NCBI GenBank assembly: GCA_938003765.1
Contig: CALKYE010000138.1
Location: 1-14,331, forward strand
From: an uncultured Planctomycetia bacterium
GTDB taxonomy: Bacteria; Planctomycetota; UBA1135; GCA-002686595
Direction of reading: 5' to 3'
Length of the DNA: 14,331 nt
Of this stretch, positions 6,778 through 14,044 are shown piece after piece. Both the position numbers and the translations under genes were made by a program. The number at the start of each line of letters is the position of its first letter. The first letter of the stretch is position 1. A model generated the notes under the pieces. The model saw only the letters and a list, made by a program, of their open reading frames with translations, was not told the DNA's origin and searched no databases.

Positions 6778-8163
6778 CTAGGCCTCCGCCTTTCCGTGCA
6801 CGCGCCGCAAGTGCTCCACGATGCGCTCGAGCGCGCTGCGACGGCTGGCCTTGAACAGCACCGTGTCGCGCGGAGCGAGCAAGTCGCCGATGCGCTCGAT
6901 GGCGCGCTCGACCGTGGGCAGGTGCACCACGCGCGACGCCGGCATGCCCGCCTCGAGCGCGCCCGCCGCCGACGCCTTGGTCAGCTCCCCCACCAGCACG
7001 ATCAGGTCGATGCCGGCGCGCGCGGCGTCGGCGCCGATGGCGTGGTGGAACTCGGGACTGTCGGGTCCCAGCTCGAGCATGTCGCCCAGCACGAGCACGC
7101 GACGTCCGCGTCCGTGCAAGCCGGCCAGCACGCGCACGGCGGCGCGCGCGGACTCGGGGTTGGCGTTGTAGGTGTCGTCGAACACCACCAGCTCGTTCAG
7201 CTCGTGGCGCTCCATGCGCCGGCCGCTCGCCTTGAGCTCGCACACCGCGGGCAGCATCTCCTCGATGCTCAGGCCCAGACCGACGCACACTCCGAGCGCG
7301 GAGAGCAGGTTCGAGATGTTGTGCACGCCCAGCAGCGGCGACGTGACCTCGTGGCGTCCGAGCCGGAAGGTCGCGCCGCCGGCGTGGAAGAACGCGTCGG
7401 TCGCGTTGAGCTCGCCCTCTCCGTCGACGCTGATCGTGATGATGCGAGCGCGAGTCGCAGCGCGCTGGACGTCGACGTGGCGCGCGTCGAGGTTGAGCAC
7501 CGCGAAGCCGTCGTCGGGCAGGCTGGCGAAGAGCGACGACTTCTCGCGCGCGACGCCGGCGATCGAGCCCAGGCCTTCGAGGTGCGAGGCGCCGATGTTC
7601 GTGATCACGCCGCAGGTCGGACGCGCGATCTCGCACAGGCCGGCGATCTCGCCCGGCGCGTTGGTGCCGATCTCGACCACCAGCGCCTGCGTGGTGTGAT
7701 CGGCGAGCAGCACGGTGTGCGGCACGCCGACGTCGTTGTTGAACGAGCTGGGGCTCGCGACGGTGCGCAGCCGCGTCGCCAGCAGTTGCGCGAGGATGTT
7801 CTTGGTCGTGGTCTTCCCGCACGAGCCCGTGATGCCGATGACCGGGATCGAGAGCGTCGAGCGATGCCAGCGCGCGAGTTCGGTCAACGCGCGGCGCGGC
7901 TCCTCGTGCAGCACCACCGGCGTGTCGCCGAGCTTGCCGCGGTCGAGTTCGCCATCCGAGCGCAACAGCAGCGCGCCCGCTCCCATCGCGCGCGCCTGCG
8001 GCGCGAACTGATTGCCGTCGAAGTTGGGGCCCGACAGCGCCAGGTACAACTGGTGCGGACGCAGCGTGCGCGTGTCGGTGCTCACGCCGTGGATCCAGCG
8101 CTTGGGGTCGCCGTTCATCAGCACGGCGCCGGTCTGCTCGAGCAAGTCGCGCACTTGCATCAT
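6778..8163 (-). CDS. murF: UDP-MurNAc-tripeptide--D-alanyl-D-alanine ligase
   Basis: Cytoplasmic Mur ligase that adds the D-Ala-D-Ala dipeptide, the last step of UDP-MurNAc-pentapeptide synthesis. Counting from the ATG at 8163 there are 461 residues, a normal length. Motifs: GVSTDTR (26-32) in the substrate domain, ATP loop GITGSCGKTTTKN (110-122), SFNNDVGVP (140-148), EIGTNAPGEI (164-173), ASHLEGLGS (192-200), Lys208 in REKSSLF as the probable carbamylated lysine, DDTYNANPES (329-338) and GDMLELG (360-366). The start codon overlaps the murE stop in an ATGA arrangement; a second ATG follows immediately at 8160. GGGAG at 8173-8177 gives a 9-nt spacer to the first ATG. An upstream extension of the frame is only murE read in another frame. 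Confidence 0.96.
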   Translation of the reverse strand: MMQVRDLLEQTGAVLMNGDPKRWIHGVSTDTRTLRPHQLYLALSGPNFDGNQFAPQARAMGAGALLLRSDGELDRGKLGDTPVVLHEEPRRALTELARWHRSTLSIPVIGITGSCGKTTTKNILAQLLATRLRTVASPSSFNNDVGVPHTVLLADHTTQALVVEIGTNAPGEIAGLCEIARPTCGVITNIGASHLEGLGSIAGVAREKSSLFASLPDDGFAVLNLDARHVDVQRAATRARIITISVDGEGELNATDAFFHAGGATFRLGRHEVTSPLLGVHNISNLLSALGVCVGLGLSIEEMLPAVCELKASGRRMERHELNELVVFDDTYNANPESARAAVRVLAGLHGRGRRVLVLGDMLELGPDSPEFHHAIGADAARAGIDLIVLVGELTKASAAGALEAGMPASRVVHLPTVERAIERIGDLLAPRDTVLFKASRRSALERIVEHLRRVHGKAEA

Positions 8164-9650
8164 CTCGTCACGCTCCCCTGCGCCGCGCCGAGCAGCTCCA
8201 ACGCCACCGCGCGGTCGTCGAACGGCTCGCTCTTCGCCCCGATGGTCTGAGTCGTCTCGTGCCCCTTGCCGGCGATCAGCACGACGTCGCTGCGGCGCGC
8301 GAGCCCGAGCGCCTCCGCGATGGCGGCGCGCCGGTCGAGTTGCTCGCGAACCTGCGCGCGAGAGCCGCGCACTCCGGCGCGGATCTCCTCGACGATCGCG
8401 GCGGGCGACTCGCTGCGCGGGTTGTCGCTGGTCAGCACGACCACGTCGGCCAGCTCGCTCGCGACCGCGCCCATCAGCGGACGCTTGCCGCGGTCGCGAT
8501 CGCCGCCGCAGCCGAACACGACGATCAAGCGACCGTCCGCGGGCACGCTCTCGCGCAGCGTCGCGAGAGCCTTCCGCAAGGCATCGTCGGTGTGGGCGTA
8601 ATCCACCACCACCGCCGGACCGCGTCCCGGCGCCGCGACCGCTTGCATGCGGCCGGGCGCCGGCAAGACGGAGGCGAGCCCCTCCAACGCGTGGAGAGGG
8701 CTCGCTCCCGACACGAGCACCGCGGCCAGCGCTGCCAGCGCGTTCTCGACATTGAAGCGGCCCAACAGACACGACGACGTCCAACGTTGAGAGATCCCCA
8801 TCCCTTCAACCTGGAAACGGACGCCATCGGGGGCCACCTCGATCGAAGAAGCGCGCAGGTCGGCGCGAGAGGTGGTGCTGAACGTGAAGACGCGCGCGCC
8901 GGCCTCGCTGGCGCGGCGCGTCATGAGTTGTGAGGCCGGATCGTCGGCGTTGACGACGGCGAACGCGCCCGGGCCGAGCGCGGCGAACAGCTCGCTCTTG
9001 GCGCGCGCGTAGCGCTCCATGTCGCCGTGGTAGTCGAGGTGATCGCGCGTGAGGTTCGTGAACACCGCCACGTCGATCGCGACGCCCGCCAGTCGCTCCT
9101 GGTCGAGCGCGTGCGAACTCGCTTCGAGCGCGATCGCGTCTCCGCCCAGGTCGCGGTGCCGCGCGAGCAGGCGGTGCAGACTCGGCGCGTCGGGCGTGGT
9201 GTGCGTCGCCGCGCTCCAGCGCCCGTCGGCGAGACGGTTGCCCGCAGTGCCGAGCACGCCGGGACGCCGCCCGCAGTGCGCGAGGAGCTGCGCGATGAGG
9301 TGCGCCGTGGTGGTCTTGCCGTTGGTGCCGGTCACGGCGGCGACGAACATGCCGCGCGACGGATCGCCGTAGACGCTCGACGCAGCGCGGCCAGCCGTCG
9401 CGCGCGGCGCTTCGTGCAGCCACAGCGCGGGCGCGGCGATGCTCGGCCGTTCGTTGGCGAGCACTGCGACCGCTCCGCGGCGCAACGCGTCGCCGACGAA
9501 CTGAGCGCCGTCTCGCGCACCGCCCCCCAGCGCGCAGAACAGCGCGCCCGAGCTCGCGGTGCGGCTGTCGAGCACGACGTCGGCGATCTCGACGCCGATC
9601 TCGCCCTCGAGCACGCCGCCGTGGCGCTGTGCGAGTTCCGCGAGGCGCAT
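8160..9650 (-). CDS. murE: UDP-MurNAc-L-Ala-D-Glu--meso-diaminopimelate ligase
   Basis: Cytoplasmic Mur ligase that adds the third residue of the stem peptide. It has 496 residues, the usual length. Motifs: DSR in the N-terminal substrate domain (28-30), VTGTNGKTTT (106-115) for ATP, TTPDAPSLH (151-159), LEASSHALDQER (175-186), TNLTRDHLDYHGD (198-210), Lys218 in YARAKSELF as the probable carbamylated lysine, VDYAHTDDAL (349-358), GCGGDRDRGKRP (380-391), DNPRSE (409-414) and GKGHE (461-465). In characterised MurE enzymes DNPR marks meso-DAP specificity, whereas lysine-adding enzymes differ at the Arg; the meso-DAP call rests on that rule. The ATG at 9650 is 3 nt past the ftsI stop and has a strong GGAGGAG at 9660-9666, 9-nt spacer. 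Confidence 0.95.
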   Translation of the reverse strand: MRLAELAQRHGGVLEGEIGVEIADVVLDSRTASSGALFCALGGGARDGAQFVGDALRRGAVAVLANERPSIAAPALWLHEAPRATAGRAASSVYGDPSRGMFVAAVTGTNGKTTTAHLIAQLLAHCGRRPGVLGTAGNRLADGRWSAATHTTPDAPSLHRLLARHRDLGGDAIALEASSHALDQERLAGVAIDVAVFTNLTRDHLDYHGDMERYARAKSELFAALGPGAFAVVNADDPASQLMTRRASEAGARVFTFSTTSRADLRASSIEVAPDGVRFQVEGMGISQRWTSSCLLGRFNVENALAALAAVLVSGASPLHALEGLASVLPAPGRMQAVAAPGRGPAVVVDYAHTDDALRKALATLRESVPADGRLIVVFGCGGDRDRGKRPLMGAVASELADVVVLTSDNPRSESPAAIVEEIRAGVRGSRAQVREQLDRRAAIAEALGLARRSDVVLIAGKGHETTQTIGAKSEPFDDRAVALELLGAAQGSVTR

Positions 9651-9653
9651 GGT

Positions 9654-12077
9654 TTAGAGCTCCTCCTGGGCCCACGGCGCGTCGAAGCCCGCTTGGCTCC
9701 GCTCCGCGGACGGCGCGAACTCTTCGAACAGGGTCGGCGTGAGCGGCTCGCCGTGGCGCGTCACGCCCAGCGCTTCGCGCAGGATGCGCAGCGCCGTCGG
9801 GCCAGCGACGCGCGAGCCGTACTTGGCCTCGCCGCGCGGCTCGTCGACGACCACCAGCACCATCACTTCGCGCGAGTCGCCCTCGCGGGCGCCCCACACG
9901 CACATCGACGAGGTGTAGCAGGTTCCGTGGGGCTTGGCCGCGCCCTTCAAACGCGCCCGACAGGCGCGCGAGCAGCTCGTCCCCGCTTCGTGGTGCTCGA
10001 CGTTGTGCGCCAGCTCGACGTGCACGCACAACTCGCTCGGCACCTTCTGCGCCGTGCCGGTCTTGGTGCCCAGGTCCATGCCCGGCGCGAGCTCGCGCGA
10101 CGCGACGACACGACCGGTGCCCTCTTGCGCGCCCAGCCGCATCATGTCGCGCACTTGGTCGCAGGTGCGTTGCGAGAAGACGCGCTCGCCGACTTCGCGC
10201 GGAGTGACGTGCTCGCGCCCGAGTTGCTCGACGCGCTCCAGCACGCGCAGCGGAACGCGCTCGCCTCCGCGCAGGATCGCCGCGAGTCCCGCCGCGTGCT
10301 GCCACAGCGTGACCTTGAGCTCGTGGCCGAACGAGATCGACGCGTGCGTCCAGTCGCGCTTCCAGGGCAGCGCGGGCAAGTAGCCGGCGCGCTCGCCGCC
10401 GAGCGAGCTGTGCGGCGCCGCGGCGTAGCCGAGCGCCAGGAACTTCTCGCGCAGGAACGCGTCCGGCACCATCACGCCGATCTGCGCCAGCCCGGCGTTC
10501 ACCGAGTGGGCCAGGCATTCGGCGACGCTCAGCACGCCGGTCTTGCTCGACTCGGCTTCGTGAATGGTGCGCTTGCCGAGGCGGTACGAGCGCTGGCCGA
10601 CGTCGAACTCATCGCCGGGGCGCACGACGCCGTGCTCGAGCGCGCAGGCCATCACGTTGACCTTGAAGGTCGAGCCGGGCGTGAACTCGTGGAACAGCGG
10701 CGCGAAGCCGCCGAGGTGGTAGGCCGAGCGCGCGTCGACGGCGAGCACGTCGCCCGTGGCGAGTTCGACCACGATCGCCATCGCGACCGCGGGCTTGTGC
10801 GTCTCCATCGCGTCGTCGAGCGCCAGACGCACCTGACGCGCGAGCGCCACGTCGAAGGTGGTGCGCACGACCGGCGGCGGCGCGGACTCGGTGGACTCGA
10901 GGAAGTACGAGAGCGACTGGCGCGCGCGCACTGAGCGCTCGCGGCGGAACTGGAACAGCCCGCGCGTCGCGTCGACTTCGAAGCTGAGCTGCGCATCCGC
11001 GAGCAGCGCGTCGCAAGCGCGCTCGAGACCGTTGATCGGAAGCGGGTGAGCCAGCCAGCCCCAGGCGTCCGCGTCGAGCTGCTCGAGTTCCTCGGGCAGC
11101 AGACTCGCCAGCAGCGCGTCGTAGTCGGACTGGCTGCGGATCGAGTCCGGCTCGATGCCCCAGCTCGCCAGCGCGCGTCGACGCGCCTGCGCGCGATCGA
11201 TGAAGTTCCAGTCGCCGAGCACCTCGAAGCGTCCGGTCGGGTGGCGACGGTCGCGTCCGCGCTCGACGCGCATCTGGTGATGGGCCACGTGCTCTGCGGC
11301 CAGCAGTTCGACCAGCTGCGGCGCGCGCTCGGCGGGAAAGCCGCGCACGGCGACGCACCAGGTGCTGGGCAGGAGCACGCTCCAGATCTGGGCGCGCTGC
11401 TCTTGGAGCTCGAGCTCGTCGCCGCCCACCGCGACCGCGCTCTCTCCGAGCAGCGCCTGCGCGAGACCGTCGGCGATGTGGCGCGACCACTTGAGCGGGT
11501 TGCCCTTGAAGCGCGCCTCGTCGCGTTGCGTGCGCTGCGCGTCGTCGAGCACTTCCGCAGGCGCCCAGCACAGTCGCCAGCCGTCGCGGTGCTGCTCGAC
11601 CCACATGCCCTCGATCGGCGGCAGTTCACCGACTCCGTCGGCGCTCCCGCACAGGATCCAGCGTTCGACGCGCGCGGCCTGCTCGGTGTCGAGCGCCAGC
11701 GCGACCGTGACGACGCCCGCCTTCGCGTCGGGCAGCATCCGCGCGAGCAACTCGTCGACGCTGCACTCGGGCTCGAGCACCGCGTGAACGAGCTCGGCCA
11801 TGCGCCGCGGCGTGTGCGCTTGCCACATCGCGTTGGGCGAGAGCACCAGGTCCAGTCGCTGAACGAACAGCGCCAGCGGACGATCGTCTCGGTCGACCAG
11901 CGTGAAGGCCGGCGCGGGCTCGACCTCTTCCTGCTCCCAGACCTTGCGCGGCGCGGAGTCGCCCAGAGCAACGCGGCCGACCCACACACCGGCGAGTGCG
12001 AGGAACGCGGCCAGCGCGCCGAACACTCCGGCGGGACGCAGCCCGGAGGCCGAGTTGAAGTGCTCGCGCACGGTCAC
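9654..12077 (-). CDS. ftsI: class B penicillin-binding protein, septal transpeptidase, divergent
   Basis: Bitopic transpeptidase that cross-links septal peptidoglycan with FtsW. Counted from the GTG at 12077 it has 807 residues, longer than the roughly 550-700 usual for FtsI. A membrane helix at about 18-38 follows a short cytoplasmic tail. A large periplasmic region (about 50-400) starts with TLVDRDDRPLA, resembling the entry to the PBP dimerisation domain, but is otherwise divergent. The transpeptidase domain has catalytic Ser469 in GSTFK (468-472), SVN (525-527) and KTGTAQ (672-677), so all three motifs are present. A Cys/His-rich insertion follows KTG (about 680-727); the fold resumes at VMVLVVVDEP (738-747). 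GTG at 12077 overlaps the ftsL stop as GTGA, with AAGGTG at 12083-12088. The frame stays open upstream but there it overlaps the ftsL-like gene. Confidence 0.9.
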   Translation of the reverse strand: MTVREHFNSASGLRPAGVFGALAAFLALAGVWVGRVALGDSAPRKVWEQEEVEPAPAFTLVDRDDRPLALFVQRLDLVLSPNAMWQAHTPRRMAELVHAVLEPECSVDELLARMLPDAKAGVVTVALALDTEQAARVERWILCGSADGVGELPPIEGMWVEQHRDGWRLCWAPAEVLDDAQRTQRDEARFKGNPLKWSRHIADGLAQALLGESAVAVGGDELELQEQRAQIWSVLLPSTWCVAVRGFPAERAPQLVELLAAEHVAHHQMRVERGRDRRHPTGRFEVLGDWNFIDRAQARRRALASWGIEPDSIRSQSDYDALLASLLPEELEQLDADAWGWLAHPLPINGLERACDALLADAQLSFEVDATRGLFQFRRERSVRARQSLSYFLESTESAPPPVVRTTFDVALARQVRLALDDAMETHKPAVAMAIVVELATGDVLAVDARSAYHLGGFAPLFHEFTPGSTFKVNVMACALEHGVVRPGDEFDVGQRSYRLGKRTIHEAESSKTGVLSVAECLAHSVNAGLAQIGVMVPDAFLREKFLALGYAAAPHSSLGGERAGYLPALPWKRDWTHASISFGHELKVTLWQHAAGLAAILRGGERVPLRVLERVEQLGREHVTPREVGERVFSQRTCDQVRDMMRLGAQEGTGRVVASRELAPGMDLGTKTGTAQKVPSELCVHVELAHNVEHHEAGTSCSRACRARLKGAAKPHGTCYTSSMCVWGAREGDSREVMVLVVVDEPRGEAKYGSRVAGPTALRILREALGVTRHGEPLTPTLFEEFAPSAERSQAGFDAPWAQEEL

Positions 12078-12349
12078 GGCTGCACCTTGGCCTTGCCCGG
12101 GCGCTGCCGCAGGCGCCGCGAAACCTCGTCGCGCGTGACGTCCAGGTCGCGATTCGAAACACCGGGAACGTGCGCGTCGGCGCGCGCTTGCGCTTGAGCG
12201 TTGGCGGCCTCGAGCATCTCCCAGTCGCGCTGCAGCCGCGCGAGGTCGCGCGCGCGCTGGTGGTTCTCGGCCTGCACGCAGCAGGTCCACAGCGCCGTGG
12301 CGACGACGGTCAACGCCAGCGCTCCCACCAACGCGTCGCGCAGGATCAC
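12074..12349 (-). CDS. ftsL: FtsL-like small bitopic division protein
   Basis: A 91-residue protein in the classic ftsL position between rsmH and ftsI. It has one hydrophobic helix near the N-terminus (about 5-24, DALVGALALTVVATALWTCC). A charged helical stretch with coiled-coil character follows (about 28-58), then a basic C-terminus. This is the FtsL architecture; FtsL scaffolds FtsB, FtsQ and the FtsWI synthase. Sequence conservation in this family is very weak, so the name rests on position, size and topology. The GTG at 12349 overlaps the rsmH stop as GTGA and has an excellent GGGAGG at 12356-12361 with a 6-nt spacer, which rules out the longer reading from 12469. It lacks the long coiled coil of many FtsL proteins. 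Confidence 0.75.
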   Translation of the reverse strand: MILRDALVGALALTVVATALWTCCVQAENHQRARDLARLQRDWEMLEAANAQAQARADAHVPGVSNRDLDVTRDEVSRRLRQRPGKAKVQP

Positions 12350-13311
12350 GAAGGGCCTCCCTGGGTGCGCACACGCTCGCCCACACGCAAGAGCGCGGAA
12401 CGCGAACGACGGTTGGCGTGCAGCTCGTCGCGCGAAGGCTGGATCGGCTTCTTGGTGAGCACGCGCCACGCTCCGCGAGCGGCGCCCTCGACGAAGAAGC
12501 GCTTGACCTCGGCGTCCTCGCCTCCGTGGAAGCTGATCACGGCCAAACGGCCGCCGTCGACGAGCCAGCGTTCGGCCGCCGCGAGTCCGGCGAGGAGCTC
12601 GTCGCCCTCTTCGTTCACCGCGCGGCGCAACGACTGGAAGACCTTGGTGGCGGGGTGCAGCTTGCCGCCGCGTCCGCCGACGGTCCGTTCGATCAGGTCC
12701 GCGAGCGCGGCGGTGCGCTGGAAGGGCGCGCGACGGCGCGAGTCGACGATGGCGCGCGCGATCTTGCGCGAGCGCGTCTCACCGCCCTCGTAGAAGAACA
12801 GGTCCGCCAGGTCCTCTTCGTCCCAAGTGTTGACGATGTCCGCGGCCGTGCGCTCGCGCTCGGGATCCATGCGCATGTCGAGCGGGCCGTCGGCCTGGAA
12901 CGAGAAGCCGCGCAGGGCGGAGTCGAGCTGCAGCGACGAGGCGCCGAGGTCGAACAACATGCCCACCACGCGCTGCGGCGCTTCGCGGTCGAGCAGCGCG
13001 TCGAGCTGGCTCAGGCGGCGATGGCGCAAACGTGCGCGCTTGCCGAACGGCGCGAGAGCGCGCGCCGAATGCTCGAGGATCTGCGGGTCTTGATCGACAC
13101 CCAGGAGCGTCACCTGCGGGCAGTGCGCGAGCAGCAAGGCAGAGTGTCCGCCGGCGCCTACGGTTCCGTCGACGATGCAGCCACGCAGCGTCGCCGGAGA
13201 CTCTCCGCCGAGCGCGCGCAGGATCTCGAGCGGCAGCACCGGGCGATGCACGGCGCCGTCCGACCCGTCGGCAGCGGATTGGTTGTTTCGTTCCACACTC
13301 GCCCCCCACAT
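12346..13311 (-). CDS. rsmH: 16S rRNA (cytosine(1402)-N(4))-methyltransferase
   Basis: SAM-dependent enzyme that N4-methylates C1402 in the decoding centre of 16S rRNA; older name mraW. Numbered from the ATG at 13311 (321 residues): SAM-binding DGTVGAGGHS (48-57), GVDQDP (71-76), FDLGASSLQLD (120-130), GFSFQADGPLDMRMD (135-149), HPATKVFQSLRRAVN (219-233), SFHGGEDAEVKRFF (260-273) and NRRSRSALLRVGER (300-313). The core normally reads SFHSLEDR; GG replaces SL here. The ATG at 13311 has GGAG at 13320-13323 with an 8-nt spacer. A GTG at 13329 in the same frame, overlapping the mraZ stop as GTGA, would add six residues but has a poorer ribosome site. Confidence 0.95.
   Translation of the reverse strand: MWGASVERNNQSAADGSDGAVHRPVLPLEILRALGGESPATLRGCIVDGTVGAGGHSALLLAHCPQVTLLGVDQDPQILEHSARALAPFGKRARLRHRRLSQLDALLDREAPQRVVGMLFDLGASSLQLDSALRGFSFQADGPLDMRMDPERERTAADIVNTWDEEDLADLFFYEGGETRSRKIARAIVDSRRRAPFQRTAALADLIERTVGGRGGKLHPATKVFQSLRRAVNEEGDELLAGLAAAERWLVDGGRLAVISFHGGEDAEVKRFFVEGAARGAWRVLTKKPIQPSRDELHANRRSRSALLRVGERVRTQGGPS
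12356..12361 (-). promoter_or_regulatory. ftsL-like gene ribosome binding site
   Basis: GGGAGG, 6 nt before the GTG at 12349 and inside the last codons of rsmH. It fixes the start of this small gene. Confidence 0.75.
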
Positions 13312-13319
13312 GCGCGCCG

Positions 13320-13323
13320 CTCC
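13320..13323 (-). promoter_or_regulatory. rsmH ribosome binding site
   Basis: GGAG 8 nt before the ATG at 13311. It overlaps the region just after the mraZ stop and favours that ATG over the GTG at 13329. Confidence 0.6.
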
Positions 13324-13325
13324 AT

Positions 13326-13793
13326 TCACGCCCCGGCGCCGTCCGCCGGTCGCTCGCCACTGGACACTTCGTCGAGTCGCTCCAAGTCGCGAGCGTGCTC
13401 GCGCTCGTAGGCTTCCCAGACCTGCTTGGGCCAGATCTCAGCGCGCTGACCGACTCCGACGATCACCACTTCGCGAGACAGGCCCGCGAACTTGACCAGC
13501 TTCTCCGGCAGCGTGACGCGGTTCTTCTCGTCGAGCTCGATGTACTCGGCGCTGCCGAACCAGCGGCGTTGACGTCCGCGCGCATCCGCGCCTGCGAACG
13601 TGCGCGTGTCCACGCTCGACGAGACCTGCTCGAACACCGGCGCCGTGAAGACGAACAGGCAACCCTCCAGCCCTTCCGTCACGACGAACGTGACGCGGCC
13701 GGAGCGATCCACGTCTTGCCCCGCTAGCAGTCGACGCGGAATCGACAAGCGCCCTTTGTCATCGAGCGTGTGTGTCGATTCACCCAGCCACAT
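13326..13793 (-). CDS. mraZ: transcriptional regulator MraZ, first gene of the operon
   Basis: A 155-residue AbrB-like DNA-binding protein with the two repeated SpoVT-AbrB-type halves that define MraZ. The first half has DDKGRLSIPRR (11-21) with the DxxxR pair Asp11/Arg15. The second has DEKNRVTLPEKL (88-99) with Asp88/Arg92. Both end in the conserved LP/IP turn. MraZ forms ring-shaped oligomers and represses its own dcw operon by binding spaced TGGGN repeats; a matching array lies upstream. ATG at 13793 is chosen because the conserved WLGESTHTLDDKGR start follows directly and GGAG at 13804-13807 sits 10 nt upstream; the frame extends 19 codons further up to 13850 but that part is not MraZ-like. 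The charged C-terminal tail after about residue 135 is longer than in E. coli. Confidence 0.95.
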   Translation of the reverse strand: MWLGESTHTLDDKGRLSIPRRLLAGQDVDRSGRVTFVVTEGLEGCLFVFTAPVFEQVSSSVDTRTFAGADARGRQRRWFGSAEYIELDEKNRVTLPEKLVKFAGLSREVVIVGVGQRAEIWPKQVWEAYEREHARDLERLDEVSSGERPADGAGA

Positions 13794-13984
13794 GTCTTGG
13801 CAACTCCGCCGCCTGGCGATCGGGCGGTCTGCGCCACCCAGAGGTCTCACGCTGTGCGCCGAGAGCCCGAACCCGACCCAGGTTCAAAATCGCTCGCAGC
13901 GGCCCGTGGTCAGCGAACTGGCGGACAGGCTGGACTCGACCACCGGAGAGCCGGGCGCGGGGATCGCGGGTCCGCAGCGCGGCG
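13794..13984 (-). promoter_or_regulatory. mraZ 5' leader with inverted repeats
   Basis: About 190 nt between the box array and the mraZ start, without a credible gene. Read in the operon direction it contains several inverted repeats. GCGGAC near the upstream end pairs with GTCCGC about 44 nt later (13921-13976). GAACC/GGTTC with a 7-nt loop spans 13869-13885. CCGCC/GGCGG with a 9-nt loop ends just before the Shine-Dalgarno. No riboswitch family is recognised. The bases are as GC-rich as the genes, so some pairing is expected by chance. Confidence 0.4.
13804..13807 (-). promoter_or_regulatory. mraZ ribosome binding site
   Basis: GGAG, within GGCGGAG, 10 nt before the mraZ ATG. It decides the start at 13793 over the in-frame ATG at 13850. 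A hairpin CCGCC/GGCGG with a 9-nt loop lies just 5' of it. Confidence 0.7.
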
Positions 13985-14039
13985 GCCCATGCAATCCCAA
14001 GGTTCCCCGGGGCGTCCCAAAGTGTCCCAATTCGCCCCG
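13985..14039 (-). promoter_or_regulatory. probable MraZ operator: six TGGGN-type boxes at 10-nt period
   Basis: On the minus strand five-base boxes recur every 10 nt: CGGGG (14035-14039), TGGGA (14025-14029), TGGGA (14015-14019), CGGGG (14005-14009), TGGGA (13995-13999) and TGGGC (13985-13989). Each pair is separated by exactly 5 nt. E. coli MraZ binds TGGGN repeats separated by 5 nt upstream of mraZ, so spacing, orientation and position all match. Four of the six boxes fit TGGGN exactly and two have C for the first T. One turn of DNA between boxes puts them on one helix face, fitting a ring-shaped oligomer. Autoregulation is inferred. Confidence 0.8.
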
Positions 14040-14044
14040 CGCGA

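Noticed and set aside
4694..7822. Minus-strand open frame of 1042 codons in another frame
   Set aside because: It overlaps ftsW, mraY and murF in the same direction but a different frame; the product is Arg/Ala-rich with no motifs.
4480..8250. Plus-strand open frame of 1256 codons
   Set aside because: It is antisense to ftsW, mraY, murF and part of murE, which all carry family motifs. Its product is a monotonous Arg/Glu/Gln/His/Ala mix, as expected opposite GC-rich genes.
9027..10934. Plus-strand open frame of 635 codons
   Set aside because: Antisense to murE and ftsI with the same Arg/Glu/Val/Ala bias and no recognisable domain.
12078..12386. N-terminal extension of ftsI to 12386
   Set aside because: It would overlap the ftsL-like gene almost completely and is Arg/Ala-rich; the GTG at 12077 with AAGGTG and the membrane helix nearby is far better.
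13880..13895. GGTTCAAAATC on the plus strand as a tRNA T-loop
   Set aside because: No matching acceptor, D or anticodon arms surround it, and the T-stem does not pair; the bases form part of a simple GAACC/GGTTC hairpin.
13921..13976. GCGGAC ... GTCCGC as the acceptor stem of a tRNA-like RNA
   Set aside because: The enclosed sequence is too short and has no T-loop or anticodon arm; kept only as an inverted repeat in the leader.
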